From Paludibaculum fermentans_A (GTDB lineage: Bacteria > Acidobacteriota > Terriglobia > Bryobacterales > Bryobacteraceae): a stretch of 64,000 nucleotides of DNA. The translations under genes and the position numbers were made by a program. The notes under the pieces were generated by a model. It made no database searches. It was not told the origin of the DNA and saw only the letters and a program-made list of their open reading frames with translations. Where the stretch lies: positions 3,782,001 to 3,846,000 of the forward strand of contig NZ_JBPJAQ010000001.1 of NCBI RefSeq assembly GCF_051172195.1, written 5' to 3'. This document shows, piece by piece, positions 54,376 through 62,851 of this stretch; position 1 is the first letter of the stretch; each line of letters opens with the position of its first letter.

Positions 54376-55116
54376 TCAGGGCTTGTCATCAGTGGCAAAC
54401 GTGTTGAGTTCCGCTGCTCCAGCCAGTGCCGGGTACAGTAGACCGGACAGGATCGCGCCAACGATGGGTGCGACCCAGAACAGCCACAATTGCTCAATCG
54501 CCCATCCGCCAACGAAGAATGCCGGTCCCGTGCTGCGCGCGGGATTGACCGACAGGTTCGTTACCGGGATGCCGATGAGGTGAATCAGTGTGAGGCCGAG
54601 ACCGATCGCCACAGGTGCGAAGCCCGAAGGCGCCCTGCGGTCTGTCGCGCCCAGGATGATGAACAGGAAGAAGAACGTAAGCACGACTTCGGCGAGCAGG
54701 CAGGCCAGCATCGAATAGCCGCCTGGCGAGTGCACGCCAAACCCGTTTGATGCGAAGCCGCCGCTGGCGTCGAAGCCGGCTTTGCCGCTGGCAATTACGT
54801 ACAGGACCCCGGCTCCGGCGATGGCGCCAGCCGTCTGCGAAGCGACATAAGCCGGTAGCTCTTCCAGGGGAAAGCGCTTGGCCGCCACCAGCCCAATCGA
54901 GACCGCCGGATTCAGATGACACCCGGAGATATGTCCGATGGCATAGGCCATGGTGAGCACTGTGAGGCCGAAGGCCAGCGCCACACCGGCAAAGCCGATG
55001 CCAAGACCTGGGAATGCGGCGGCCAGGACGGCACTGCCGCACCCTCCAAATACGAGCCAGAACGTGCCGAGGAATTCCGCTGAACAGCGGTTGAGGAGAC
55101 GAATTGGGTTCTTCAT
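54376..55116 (-). CDS. aqpZ: Aquaporin Z-like water channel
   Basis: A 246-residue MIP family protein with six helices and both NPA boxes: SGCHLNPAVSIGL (about 63-75) and NLSVNPARSTGPAF (about 185-198). The Arg after the second NPA and the length fit water-selective AqpZ. The start MKNPIRLLNRCSAEFLGTFW is chosen as typical; the longer frame to 55260 has a hydrophilic tail unlike the family. It heads the osmotic-stress gene run, followed by HhH, mscL and DUF481. Confidence 0.93.
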   Translation of the reverse strand: MKNPIRLLNRCSAEFLGTFWLVFGGCGSAVLAAAFPGLGIGFAGVALAFGLTVLTMAYAIGHISGCHLNPAVSIGLVAAKRFPLEELPAYVASQTAGAIAGAGVLYVIASGKAGFDASGGFASNGFGVHSPGGYSMLACLLAEVVLTFFFLFIILGATDRRAPSGFAPVAIGLGLTLIHLIGIPVTNLSVNPARSTGPAFFVGGWAIEQLWLFWVAPIVGAILSGLLYPALAGAAELNTFATDDKP

Positions 55117-55397
55117 GGGGAGCGTTTGGTTGCTGGACGTTGGCCGGGCCTGTCCGCCAACTGGCGCCGCCAGGGCGCCGCGGATGGCCCGTTTCAAGTT
55201 AGAAATCTTCCCTTCCATTCCCTCTGACAGCCGGCCCCTGGCGGAAGTCACATCCGCCACGAAAAAATTAGAGGAGCATGTGGCGCAATGCGACTGGGGC
55301 CAGCGAGGTGGGTGGGCCGAGGTTTGGCCGGGGCAGGGAAGCCGGGCCCAATACGGCCCGGTTCGTCAGCAGGTTGGACGTTGTGAGGAGCTTCGCG

Positions 55398-57134
55398 TCA
55401 GCGCGCCAGGGCCAGCAGTTCGGCCACCCGCCGCTGGATCTCGCCCCGGTCCATCGTCCGATACTCGTCCGGCAGCAGGCTGCGCGAAGTGCACTCCAGC
55501 ACTGCCACCAGATTCTGCAGCTCGATCTCGTCAGGGTAGCTGGGTGGAATGAAGTCGGCGATAGCGGCCTTCAGGTCATCGACATCCACAGTGGTGTCGC
55601 CTTCCAGCGCGCTCTTCATCCGGGCTCGCACCAGTACGGCTTCCGTATCGGCGCCCGAGAGCCGGCCCGCATTAGCCAGGAAGAACTGTTCGGCTTCCTC
55701 TGACGCCACACGGGTTCCGGTCTTCTTCTGCATGGCGCGCAGCATCGCCAGCCGCTCGCCGTCGGTCCGCGGATAGAACAGGGCGATGTGCTCTTCCGCC
55801 CGCCCTTGCCGCTTCAGGTCCACTGGCAGCAGATCCGGCCGGCAGGTCAGCAGAAACCAGATGACTTTGCCGCGCAGCTCCGTGTTGCCCATGAACTGCG
55901 CGATCTGCGCGAACACACGGTTGCCTACGCCGCTGTCTCCTGAGCTCGACCGGTCGCCCAGTTGAGCATCCGCCTCGTCCACCACGACTGCGATGGGGCT
56001 CATCGCTTTCAGCAGCGTCAATACTCGTTCCAGATTGGCCTCGGTGACACCCTGCCACATGCTGCGGAAGTTCTTCAGCATGACCGCCGGAATCCCCACC
56101 TCGCCCGCGAAGCAGTTCGTCAGGAACGTCTTGCCGGTGCCCACCGGACCGGAGATGACATAGCCCATGGGCAGCACGTCGAAGCGGCCCGCCCGCAGCG
56201 CCGCCGCCGCGTCTTGCAGCTTCTTCTTGGCTTGATCCAGACCCGCCACCATCGAGAGGTCAAAGCGGCTTTGCACGAACTCCAGCAGTCCGCCCGACTC
56301 GGCTTCGATCAGTTCCTTCTTCAGCCGCGTGAGAAAGGCCACCGTCAGCGGCTGTTTGTTCTCACAGGCGTGCGAAATCAGGTTTTGCAGTTGGACGCGC
56401 TTCAAGCCTGCGCCCAGCTTCGCCAGAGTCTCGGCCGTCACCTCGGAGCCTTCCGGCAGCGGAGTGGCCGCCATCTGCCATTTGACGAACTCGATGCGCT
56501 CCGCCTCGTCCGGTAAGGGGATCTCGATTGCCGAGACGCCCGGATTCTGCACCAGCCCCGCATTCAGCGCCGCCAGGCTCTCAGTGATCAGGCAAACCGT
56601 GAAATCGGCCTTTAGGAAGTTCTGGTTCTGCGCCCAGCGCTTCAGCATCACCAGGCAATTGCGGTCTTCTGATCCCATCGACGCCGAGTCGCTGGCCGGG
56701 ACAATCGAGTCCGCGAAATCCAGCATCAGCGCTATCTTCTTGTGGTCCATCACCCGCAGCCGCAGGTAGCTCTCGATAAGGGTCAGCACCGCGTCCGGAT
56801 TGCGCGGTAGCCCCTGTGTGTATTTCGTACCGTGGAACGAATCGTAGCCCACAAGGGCCCGTTGGAAATCGGCCTGCACGTCATTGTTCGCGAACGTGAT
56901 GCCGCCGCCCCGGTCGTAACTCAGCACCAGGTCGCGGCGCCCGAACAGCCCCTCGTTCAGGAACCTGGACAACGGCACATACTCTGTGCGGTCGCCCCGC
57001 CGCCATGGCACCAGGTCGTGCACATTGCCGTGCAGCACGAACATGGCGAGCGTCCGCGAATAGTACTTCTCAGAGAGCCGGCGCGCCCATGCGGGTAGCG
57101 GCTCCAGCGGGGAGGGCGGTGTGGTCGAGCTCAT
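55398..57134 (-). CDS. AAA ATPase with degenerate N-terminal and active C-terminal modules
   Basis: A 578-residue cytoplasmic protein, last gene of the PspA/ABC operon. The N-terminal half (about 25-270) looks like an AAA module without Walker A (IALMLDFADSIVP, CLITESLAALN, IPLPDEAERIEFVKW). The C-terminal half (about 290-560) is complete: YVISGPVGTGKTFLTNCFAG (Walker A, about 327), IAVVVDEADAQLG (Walker B, about 384), FLLTCRPDLLPVDLKRQGRA (sensor 1, probable Arg finger) and GRLSGADTEAVL (sensor 2 region). It ends with a helical tail. Being encoded with an ESCRT-III-like PspA suggests a disassembly or remodelling motor, by analogy to Vps4. Start codon lies 2 bases after the upstream stop. Confidence 0.85.
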   Translation of the reverse strand: MSSTTPPSPLEPLPAWARRLSEKYYSRTLAMFVLHGNVHDLVPWRRGDRTEYVPLSRFLNEGLFGRRDLVLSYDRGGGITFANNDVQADFQRALVGYDSFHGTKYTQGLPRNPDAVLTLIESYLRLRVMDHKKIALMLDFADSIVPASDSASMGSEDRNCLVMLKRWAQNQNFLKADFTVCLITESLAALNAGLVQNPGVSAIEIPLPDEAERIEFVKWQMAATPLPEGSEVTAETLAKLGAGLKRVQLQNLISHACENKQPLTVAFLTRLKKELIEAESGGLLEFVQSRFDLSMVAGLDQAKKKLQDAAAALRAGRFDVLPMGYVISGPVGTGKTFLTNCFAGEVGIPAVMLKNFRSMWQGVTEANLERVLTLLKAMSPIAVVVDEADAQLGDRSSSGDSGVGNRVFAQIAQFMGNTELRGKVIWFLLTCRPDLLPVDLKRQGRAEEHIALFYPRTDGERLAMLRAMQKKTGTRVASEEAEQFFLANAGRLSGADTEAVLVRARMKSALEGDTTVDVDDLKAAIADFIPPSYPDEIELQNLVAVLECTSRSLLPDEYRTMDRGEIQRRVAELLALAR

Positions 57135-57136
57135 AT

Positions 57137-58042
57137 TCAGTTCCGGACACGGTTCTGCTGCGGGGGATCCCCGCCGGCGTCGGGCAGGCGCAGTTCATCG
57201 CTCTCCTGCGCGGTGAGAGCATAAATCTCTTCCATCTCGCGTACGCTCTGCTCGGTCTGTTCCACATCGAGTACCAGGTTCTCGAGCTGCGCGCTCACTT
57301 CCTGCGGGTCGCGCATCGTCACCGACTGGTCGCGGATCAGTTGCAATACGTCCTCGATCGCGGCGCACTGCGCGTCGATCACCTGCCGGTTCTCCTGGAT
57401 CTTCTCGAACTTCGTCACGCGCTTGCGCAGGATCTCAATCCGCCGCCGGTTGATCTCCTGCACCTTCGGTGTGTTCTTCTCCAGCGACTTTTCGAGGAAC
57501 GCCACCTCGCTCCGCACCTGATCCGCATTCAGCGACTTCAAGTACTCGCGGTGCGTGTTGGCCGTGAACAGAAGCCGCACGTAGCCTTCCAGCAGGCCGT
57601 CCAACCGCTCCGCCATCTGCCGTGCAAAGATCTGCGAGCTGGCCGAAAGCTGTTGGTAGTTGGTACGGATCGCCTGCGACACCTGCTGGACGAACGCATA
57701 CCGGCTGCGCATCTCCGGCGGCAGGTTCTTGTACATTTCTTCCAGCCGCTTGTCGTGCTCTCGTTTTTCGCCGGCATACTTCCACGACCGCACCAGCCGC
57801 CGGAACCGGCTGCTCTGCGGCACCAGGGCGACGTACATCAATTCCAGCCCCGCGGCCAGGATCAACGGCAGCCCGGTGCCCGAAACAACTGCGAACGCCG
57901 CCGCTCCGGCCAGGCCGATCCAGTTGTACTGCCACTTCAGGGCCGCCTTGACGTAGTCCTGCTGCGAAAGGCCCGCTTCGTCCAGCTTGTGGTTGATAGC
58001 ACCCTTCAACTCGGTACCGAAACTGGGCTTGTCATTGGGCAT
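57137..58042 (-). CDS. Membrane coiled-coil protein of the PspA/ABC operon, function unknown
   Basis: A 301-residue protein. A short N terminus (FGTELKGAINHKLDEAGLSQ) is followed by two close hydrophobic stretches (about 40-75, WIGLAGAAAFAVVSGTGLPL and ILAAGLELMYVALV), then about 200 residues of charged coiled coil (EKSLEKNTPKVQEINRRRIE). It is probably an inner-membrane hairpin with a long cytoplasmic coiled coil that could dock PspA or the AAA ATPase encoded next to it. No named family was recognised. The tight 2-base gap to the AAA gene argues for matched expression. Confidence 0.8.
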   Translation of the reverse strand: MPNDKPSFGTELKGAINHKLDEAGLSQQDYVKAALKWQYNWIGLAGAAAFAVVSGTGLPLILAAGLELMYVALVPQSSRFRRLVRSWKYAGEKREHDKRLEEMYKNLPPEMRSRYAFVQQVSQAIRTNYQQLSASSQIFARQMAERLDGLLEGYVRLLFTANTHREYLKSLNADQVRSEVAFLEKSLEKNTPKVQEINRRRIEILRKRVTKFEKIQENRQVIDAQCAAIEDVLQLIRDQSVTMRDPQEVSAQLENLVLDVEQTEQSVREMEEIYALTAQESDELRLPDAGGDPPQQNRVRN

Positions 58043-58103
58043 GTGCGACGCGTATGTCTGCTAATCGATTGTATAAGGGTGCGCCGGCCAACCGCCACGG
58101 CTT

Positions 58104-58928
58104 CTAAACGCTGACGCGCACCTGGCCCGCGCCACCAGCCCTGCGCAATCGCGCCAGGGCGTGCGCCTCGACGTCCTGGAACTCACGCTGCTCCTTCAAC
58201 CCCTGGTCGCGGGGCCGTCCGAACGGGACCGGAATCTCCTCCACAATCGTGCCTGGGCGCGAACTGACGATATACATCCGGTCCGCCAGGAACACCGCCT
58301 CCGCCACATCGTGCGTGACGAACAGCACCGTGGCCGCCGTCTCGTCCCAGATGCGCAGCAGCAGGTCCTGCATCTCATTGCGCGTTTGTGCGTCCAGGGC
58401 CCCGAATGGCTCGTCCATCAGCAGCACCTGCGGCCGCACCGCCAGCGATCGCGCGATGGCCACCCGTTGCTGCATGCCGCCCGAAAGCGTATGAGGATAG
58501 GCGTTCTCAAACCCCCGCAGCCCCACCGCGTCAATCAGGTGCGACACAATCTCCTTCCGCTCAGCCTCTGGCGTGCCCTTGATCGTCAGCCCGTATTCGA
58601 TGTTCTTCGAGACCGTCAGCCAGGCGAACGACGTGTACTTCTGGAACACCATGCCGCGGTCCGAGCCCGGCCCTGTTACCGGCCGCCCATTCATCAGCAC
58701 CTCGCCCTGCGTGGGAAAGTCCAGACCCGCGATCATCCGCAGAATCGTCGACTTGCCGCAGCCCGACGGACCCAGCAACACCCGAAACTCCCCAATGTCC
58801 CGGCCATCGGGAGCGAACTCGTCCTCCACTTCGAAGTTCACGTCACGCAGCGCCTCGATCTTCTCGCCGGCGGCGTTGGTGAAGACCCGGGCTACATTGC
58901 GGAGGATAATCTTACTTTTTTGTTGCAT
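58104..58928 (-). CDS. ABC transporter ATPase, nitrate/sulfonate/taurine (SsuB/TauB) type
   Basis: A 274-residue ABC ATPase: LLGPSGCGKSTILRMIAGLD (Walker A, about 53), TLSGGMQQRVAIARSL (signature), VLLMDEPFGALDAQTR (Walker B) and FVTHDVAEAVFLADR (switch His). These are the features of the SsuB/TauB/NrtD group that import sulfonates, taurine, nitrate or related small molecules. Its start overlaps the permease gene by 17 bases. The substrate is not evident from the sequence. Confidence 0.93.
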   Translation of the reverse strand: MQQKSKIILRNVARVFTNAAGEKIEALRDVNFEVEDEFAPDGRDIGEFRVLLGPSGCGKSTILRMIAGLDFPTQGEVLMNGRPVTGPGSDRGMVFQKYTSFAWLTVSKNIEYGLTIKGTPEAERKEIVSHLIDAVGLRGFENAYPHTLSGGMQQRVAIARSLAVRPQVLLMDEPFGALDAQTRNEMQDLLLRIWDETAATVLFVTHDVAEAVFLADRMYIVSSRPGTIVEEIPVPFGRPRDQGLKEQREFQDVEAHALARLRRAGGAGQVRVSV

Positions 58929-59745
58929 GGCCGGTAGGAACGGGCGGAGCCGCTGTGCGAAGCGCCGGTTGTTGCCAGGGGAATAGCCGGCTCTCCAGAG
59001 CCGTCAGCAGCCATCGGAACAGGAATGCCGCGACGCCGATCGCGATGATGCCCGCATACACTCGCTCAAAATCCAGAACCTTGCGCGCCGCTTCCACCAT
59101 GTAGCCCACGCCGCGCCGCGAATTCACCATCTCGGCCAGAATCACATAAGTCCAGCCAATGTCGTAGAGGATTCGGAACGAACCGAAGATCGCCGGAAAC
59201 GACGCCCGGAACAACAGCCATACCGCCTGCGGTACGTTGGCACCCAGCGTGTAGGCCGTCTCCAGCAGCGCATTGTCTACCTTATTCACTTCTTCCACCA
59301 CCAGCGACAACAGGTAGAAGAACATCCCGAAGAACAGGAACCCTACCTTCATCCCCTCGTCCATGCCGAACAGGGCGATGAACGCCGGAAGGAAGGCGGT
59401 GATCGGCATCGACCGCATCGGCGCCGCCACCGGGTTCACAAAGTGATACACCCACGGGAAGCTGCCCATGATCAGGCCAAGCGGTATGGCTACCACCACG
59501 CACCAGCCGAACGCCTGCGCAATCCGCCACCAGCTCTGGAACACATTGCCCAGCAGGTCGTACTCGGTCCATAGCCGGACCATCGCTGTCACGACGCCCG
59601 CCGGGTCCGGCAGCGCCAGCGGCGGCAGCAGGTCGCCGCGCGTCAGCACAAACCACACCACCACCACCAACGTCCACGCAGCGACGCCGAGTCCCAATTG
59701 CCACTGCTTCGCAAGGGGCCGGCGGATAGTGGATGTGTGTGCCAT
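58912..59745 (-). CDS. ABC transporter permease, SsuC/TauC type
   Basis: A 277-residue permease with six hydrophobic helices. The conserved cytoplasmic loop contains TAYTLGANVPQAVWLLFRAS followed by FPAIFGSFRILYDIGWTYVI (EAA-like, about 150-190). It partners the ATPase downstream and the substrate-binding/OmpA fusion upstream, with which it shares a TAATG stop-start overlap at 59745. It should transport a small anion or organic compound across the inner membrane. Confidence 0.92.
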   Translation of the reverse strand: MAHTSTIRRPLAKQWQLGLGVAAWTLVVVVWFVLTRGDLLPPLALPDPAGVVTAMVRLWTEYDLLGNVFQSWWRIAQAFGWCVVVAIPLGLIMGSFPWVYHFVNPVAAPMRSMPITAFLPAFIALFGMDEGMKVGFLFFGMFFYLLSLVVEEVNKVDNALLETAYTLGANVPQAVWLLFRASFPAIFGSFRILYDIGWTYVILAEMVNSRRGVGYMVEAARKVLDFERVYAGIIAIGVAAFLFRWLLTALESRLFPWQQPALRTAAPPVPTGHATKK

Positions 59746-61313
59746 TATTGTCCCGCCGGATTCGCGTAAATCTTGATATCCGTGCGGCGGTTCTTCTCGC
59801 GGCCCTCAGGCGTGTCGTTGTTGTCGATCGGCTTGTCCGGACCATTCCCAGCGGTCCGCATGCGGTTGGCCGGGTAGCCGTACTTCTTCATGAGATAGCT
59901 CTTCACCGTCTCGGCCCGTTCCCGCGAGAGGGACATGTTGACCTCGCGCGAACCCGTGGCGTCGGAGTTGCCGTCGATGTCCACCACCGTATTCTCATAC
60001 GCCCGCATCATGCCGCCGATCTCATCCACCACAGCCCGCGAATCCATACTCATCGCCGCCGAGTTCGTCTCAAAGTAGATCGCCCGGCGCTGCGTCGCGA
60101 TCGGCGTTGCTCCCTTGGGCGGAGCCTTGTACTCGATGGGCGCCTCGGTCGAGGTCGACGAGAACTTGCCCTCCATGCCGGCCACGTACCGCCGGTCCAC
60201 ACTGCCCTCCAGATCCGGCACGCCCTTGACTAGCCGCATCTCGCGATACATGTCCTGCGCCATGCCCATGATGTTGTGATAGTCGCTGCCCGCGCCCTGG
60301 CCGAAAAACGCCTTGTTGTCGGCGTAGTCGCTCAGCCGCACGCCTTCCAACATCGTCTTTGCCAGATCGGCCGGGATGTTGAAGTCCTTGATCGTCCCGA
60401 TCAGCGTATGTGCCCGCGACGGCTGCTGCTTGATGAACTCCACGCCCTCCAGCCAGCCTTCCAGGAACTTCCGCAGGGTCTGCGGGGAGGCATTCGAGAA
60501 CCGGTCGCTCACCACCAGGATGTCCGCGATCAAACGGTTCGCCACGCGCGTGTCGTAGATCTTCTTCGATCCCTTGCGCTTCGCCACCGCGTCGCTCATG
60601 TCCGGATCCCAGGCCACCGCCGCGTCCACCTTCTGTTGCGCGAAGAGTGTCGCCGGCTCGATGCCGTCCTTAGTATGTACGGCCTTGGCAAAGATCTCCG
60701 TCCGCTGCTCCGTCGTCAGGCCGGACGTCTTCAGTCCGTTCCACAGCAGGAAGTGCGACGGCGTGTATGGCGCGAACGCCACACTCTTGCCTGCCAGGTC
60801 TTCAATGCTGTTGACGCCCTGCTTGCCAATTACGCCGTCAGCGCCGCGCGACCAGTCCACCATGTAGACTGCCCGGGCGTGGAAACCCTTCTCGGCGAGC
60901 TGCGCGTAATCCTTGGCCCAGACATCGGCCGTCGTCAGCATGACATCGACATTGTTCGACGCCAGCGCGGCCGTGCCTTCCGTCCAGTCGTCAATGATCT
61001 TGAACGAAACCTTGATGCCCTTCTTGTCATAGATCGAGCCTGGCGCGGTATCCAGGCCGCCGTTGGCCACCAGGCCGCCCACGCAGCCCACCCAGATATT
61101 CACCCTGACTCGGACTTCGTTCGATTCCTTGTCGCCCGTTGTGGGCAGCGGCTTCGACGTATCGACAGCCGACTTGGTCGCCGCCCTCTCGCCGCCCTTA
61201 CCCAGCAAGCCCGACAGGTTCACCACCCCATACCGGTCCAGGCTGTAGCCGACCAGGCCCAAGCCCAGCACAAAGATGAACGCCCACCCGCCTTTTTCGA
61301 TTCGTATTGCCAT
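59745..61313 (-). CDS. Substrate-binding protein fused to OmpA peptidoglycan-binding domain
   Basis: A 522-residue protein with three parts. A single N-terminal membrane helix (about 9-27, WAFIFVLGLGLVGYSLDRYG) has no clear cleavage site. An NMT1/SsuA-type periplasmic binding domain spans about 65-395 (VNIWVGCVGGLVANGGLDTA; VAFAPYTPSHFLLWNGLKTS). A C-terminal OmpA domain spans about 405-520 (IDGNSDATGSREVNMSLSRE, RAETVKSYLMKKYGYPANRM, EGREKNRRTDIKIYA). Conserved Asp and Arg that bind diaminopimelate are present. The protein would be tethered in the inner membrane and attached to peptidoglycan while feeding the permease encoded next, or it may sense the distance to the wall. Confidence 0.9.
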   Translation of the reverse strand: MAIRIEKGGWAFIFVLGLGLVGYSLDRYGVVNLSGLLGKGGERAATKSAVDTSKPLPTTGDKESNEVRVRVNIWVGCVGGLVANGGLDTAPGSIYDKKGIKVSFKIIDDWTEGTAALASNNVDVMLTTADVWAKDYAQLAEKGFHARAVYMVDWSRGADGVIGKQGVNSIEDLAGKSVAFAPYTPSHFLLWNGLKTSGLTTEQRTEIFAKAVHTKDGIEPATLFAQQKVDAAVAWDPDMSDAVAKRKGSKKIYDTRVANRLIADILVVSDRFSNASPQTLRKFLEGWLEGVEFIKQQPSRAHTLIGTIKDFNIPADLAKTMLEGVRLSDYADNKAFFGQGAGSDYHNIMGMAQDMYREMRLVKGVPDLEGSVDRRYVAGMEGKFSSTSTEAPIEYKAPPKGATPIATQRRAIYFETNSAAMSMDSRAVVDEIGGMMRAYENTVVDIDGNSDATGSREVNMSLSRERAETVKSYLMKKYGYPANRMRTAGNGPDKPIDNNDTPEGREKNRRTDIKIYANPAGQ

Positions 61314-61340
61314 GATTGCCTCTTAGGTCGCTTCCTGTAA

Positions 61341-62072
61341 CTAGCTGGTGCGATCCTGCTCGCGGCCGCCGATTGTCTTCTCCGGCGCCGGTGTCGACGC
61401 CGAAGGCGTCATCAATCCCATCTCCGCCTTGAACTGCTTCACCAGTTCGGCCGCGCGCAGCTTCTCGGCGTCTTCTTCAATCTGGAACCGCTGCTGGTCC
61501 ACATTGCCGATTGCCATCTCCATCCGCGCCTCGTTCACCGCCGTCGTCTCTTCGATCTTCCGCACCATCTCATCGTGCGTCTGGCTGATCCCCGCAACTT
61601 CAAACTGCTCCATGGCATCGGCCACCTGCTTCTGCCACTTCGAACGGCGGTAATCGCGAATCGCGTTCATCGCCTCGTTCGTCTTCCGTTCTTTCTCGCG
61701 CAGGAACGCCTTTTTGACGTTTAGGGCCTTGTCGTAAGCCGACCGTGCCGTCGTCAACTGGCCCTGCGTGCGCGCCAGCGCTCCGCGCAGTTGCTCCAGT
61801 TGGATGGCAAACTGCCCTGCCAGATCGTCCCGACCTGCCTGAATGCTGGCCTTGACCTTGGCCCCCAGGTCATTCAGTTGAGCCTGATACTTCGACTCTT
61901 CCTTCTCCAGCAGCGTCACGTTGGCCTTCACCATCGCGATGCTCTCATTCATCCGCGGAACCTGATCGTTCATGTCGCGAATGTTCTGCTCGAGGATGAG
62001 TTCGGGATCCTCGGCAATGGAGATGAAGAAACCGAAAAACGAACGAAAGATCCGCGACAGGCGGTTCATCAT
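61341..62072 (-). CDS. pspA: PspA/IM30 family membrane-remodelling protein
   Basis: A 243-residue PspA: MMNRLSRIFRSFFGFFISIA (amphipathic N-terminal membrane-binding helix), EDPELILEQNIRDMNDQVPR (typical after helix 1), then a long coiled coil (LEKEESKYQAQLNDLGAKVK; YDKALNVKKAFLREKERKTN) and a C-terminal helix ending GREQDRTS. PspA and Vipp1 are structural relatives of ESCRT-III and form polymers on damaged membranes. The usual PspF/PspBC genes are absent; the partners are the ABC/OmpA genes and an AAA ATPase. The gene lies 20 bases after the first gene of the operon. Confidence 0.95.
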   Translation of the reverse strand: MMNRLSRIFRSFFGFFISIAEDPELILEQNIRDMNDQVPRMNESIAMVKANVTLLEKEESKYQAQLNDLGAKVKASIQAGRDDLAGQFAIQLEQLRGALARTQGQLTTARSAYDKALNVKKAFLREKERKTNEAMNAIRDYRRSKWQKQVADAMEQFEVAGISQTHDEMVRKIEETTAVNEARMEMAIGNVDQQRFQIEEDAEKLRAAELVKQFKAEMGLMTPSASTPAPEKTIGGREQDRTS

Positions 62073-62092
62073 GAATCACTGCTCCTTCCCGG

Positions 62093-62800
62093 CTAATTGC
62101 CGGGTACTTTACTGGACTCTGCCTTTGCCGGCACCGCGGGGCCGGTGGTGATTGGGTTTTCCGGCACAAACGGAGCCACCGCATCAAAGATCCGGCGCTC
62201 TTCCTGCTGCTTCTGGAATCGCCAGCCCTGCAGGCGCTCGCGCTCTTTCGTGACTTCGTCGTTGTTGGCCTGGATCTTCGCCCGCAACTCGTTCAGCACC
62301 CGGTCGGCTTCCGCTTGTAGGTTCTTGTTTTCGTCGGCCTTGCGGGTTTCCAGTTGATCCAGCGCCCGCTGCTGCACCGCTTCAAACGTATCCAGCGCCC
62401 GGTCGCGATGCACCGCGTCCTCAATGATCTCCTGCAGTTTCACGCCCGCCGCATCCAGGGCCAGCAACACTGAACTGCGCTTGATCTCCACCGGCAGGCT
62501 GCGAATGTGTTCGCTCTTCAGCATGTCGGCAATCTTGAAGATGGTGAAGCCGTGGGCCGGCACACGCACCTCGGCGGCATCGTAAATCTGGGCAAACGAG
62601 GCCGGATCCGCCACCGGGTTGGCAAACTTCGGCGCGGGTGTTGGTTGAATGGAATGGGCCAGGCTCGCGATCTCGTCGGCCGCGCTCACTGGAGCCGCCG
62701 CACCCGGTCCCGCGGTGCTCTCGCCGGTCTCGCCGCCTGAAGCCGGCTCCCCCGTCACAGAGTCCACCGAAACGAAGTAGTTGTACCACTTCTTGCTCAT
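62093..62800 (-). CDS. Coiled-coil protein, first gene of PspA/ABC operon, function unknown
   Basis: A 235-residue protein without signal peptide or membrane helix: MSKKWYNYFVSVDSVTGEPA, a Gly/Ala/Pro linker (20-55), a compact domain (about 60-115, FAQIYDAAEVRVPAHGFTIF; LKSEHIRSLPVEIKRSSVLL), then a coiled coil (ALDQLETRKADENKNLQAEA and onward) and a Pro-rich tail. It was not recognised as a named family. As the leader of the operon it probably binds PspA or the membrane coiled-coil protein. Ribosome site GAGGGA upstream. Confidence 0.8.
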   Translation of the reverse strand: MSKKWYNYFVSVDSVTGEPASGGETGESTAGPGAAAPVSAADEIASLAHSIQPTPAPKFANPVADPASFAQIYDAAEVRVPAHGFTIFKIADMLKSEHIRSLPVEIKRSSVLLALDAAGVKLQEIIEDAVHRDRALDTFEAVQQRALDQLETRKADENKNLQAEADRVLNELRAKIQANNDEVTKERERLQGWRFQKQQEERRIFDAVAPFVPENPITTGPAVPAKAESSKVPGN

Positions 62801-62821
62801 CGCAGCTTTTCCCTCACGGTA

Positions 62822-62851
62822 AGCGTAGGACTATGAATGGATTAAAGTCAA
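62822..62851 (-). promoter_or_regulatory. Possible promoter of the seven-gene PspA/ABC operon
   Basis: On the minus strand TTGACT (62851-62846) and TACGCT (62827-62822) are separated by 18 bases, a sigma-70-like spacing, about 25 bases before the start codon at 62800. The -35 box is strong and the -10 box weak, so an activator or alternative sigma may be involved. Confidence 0.35.
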
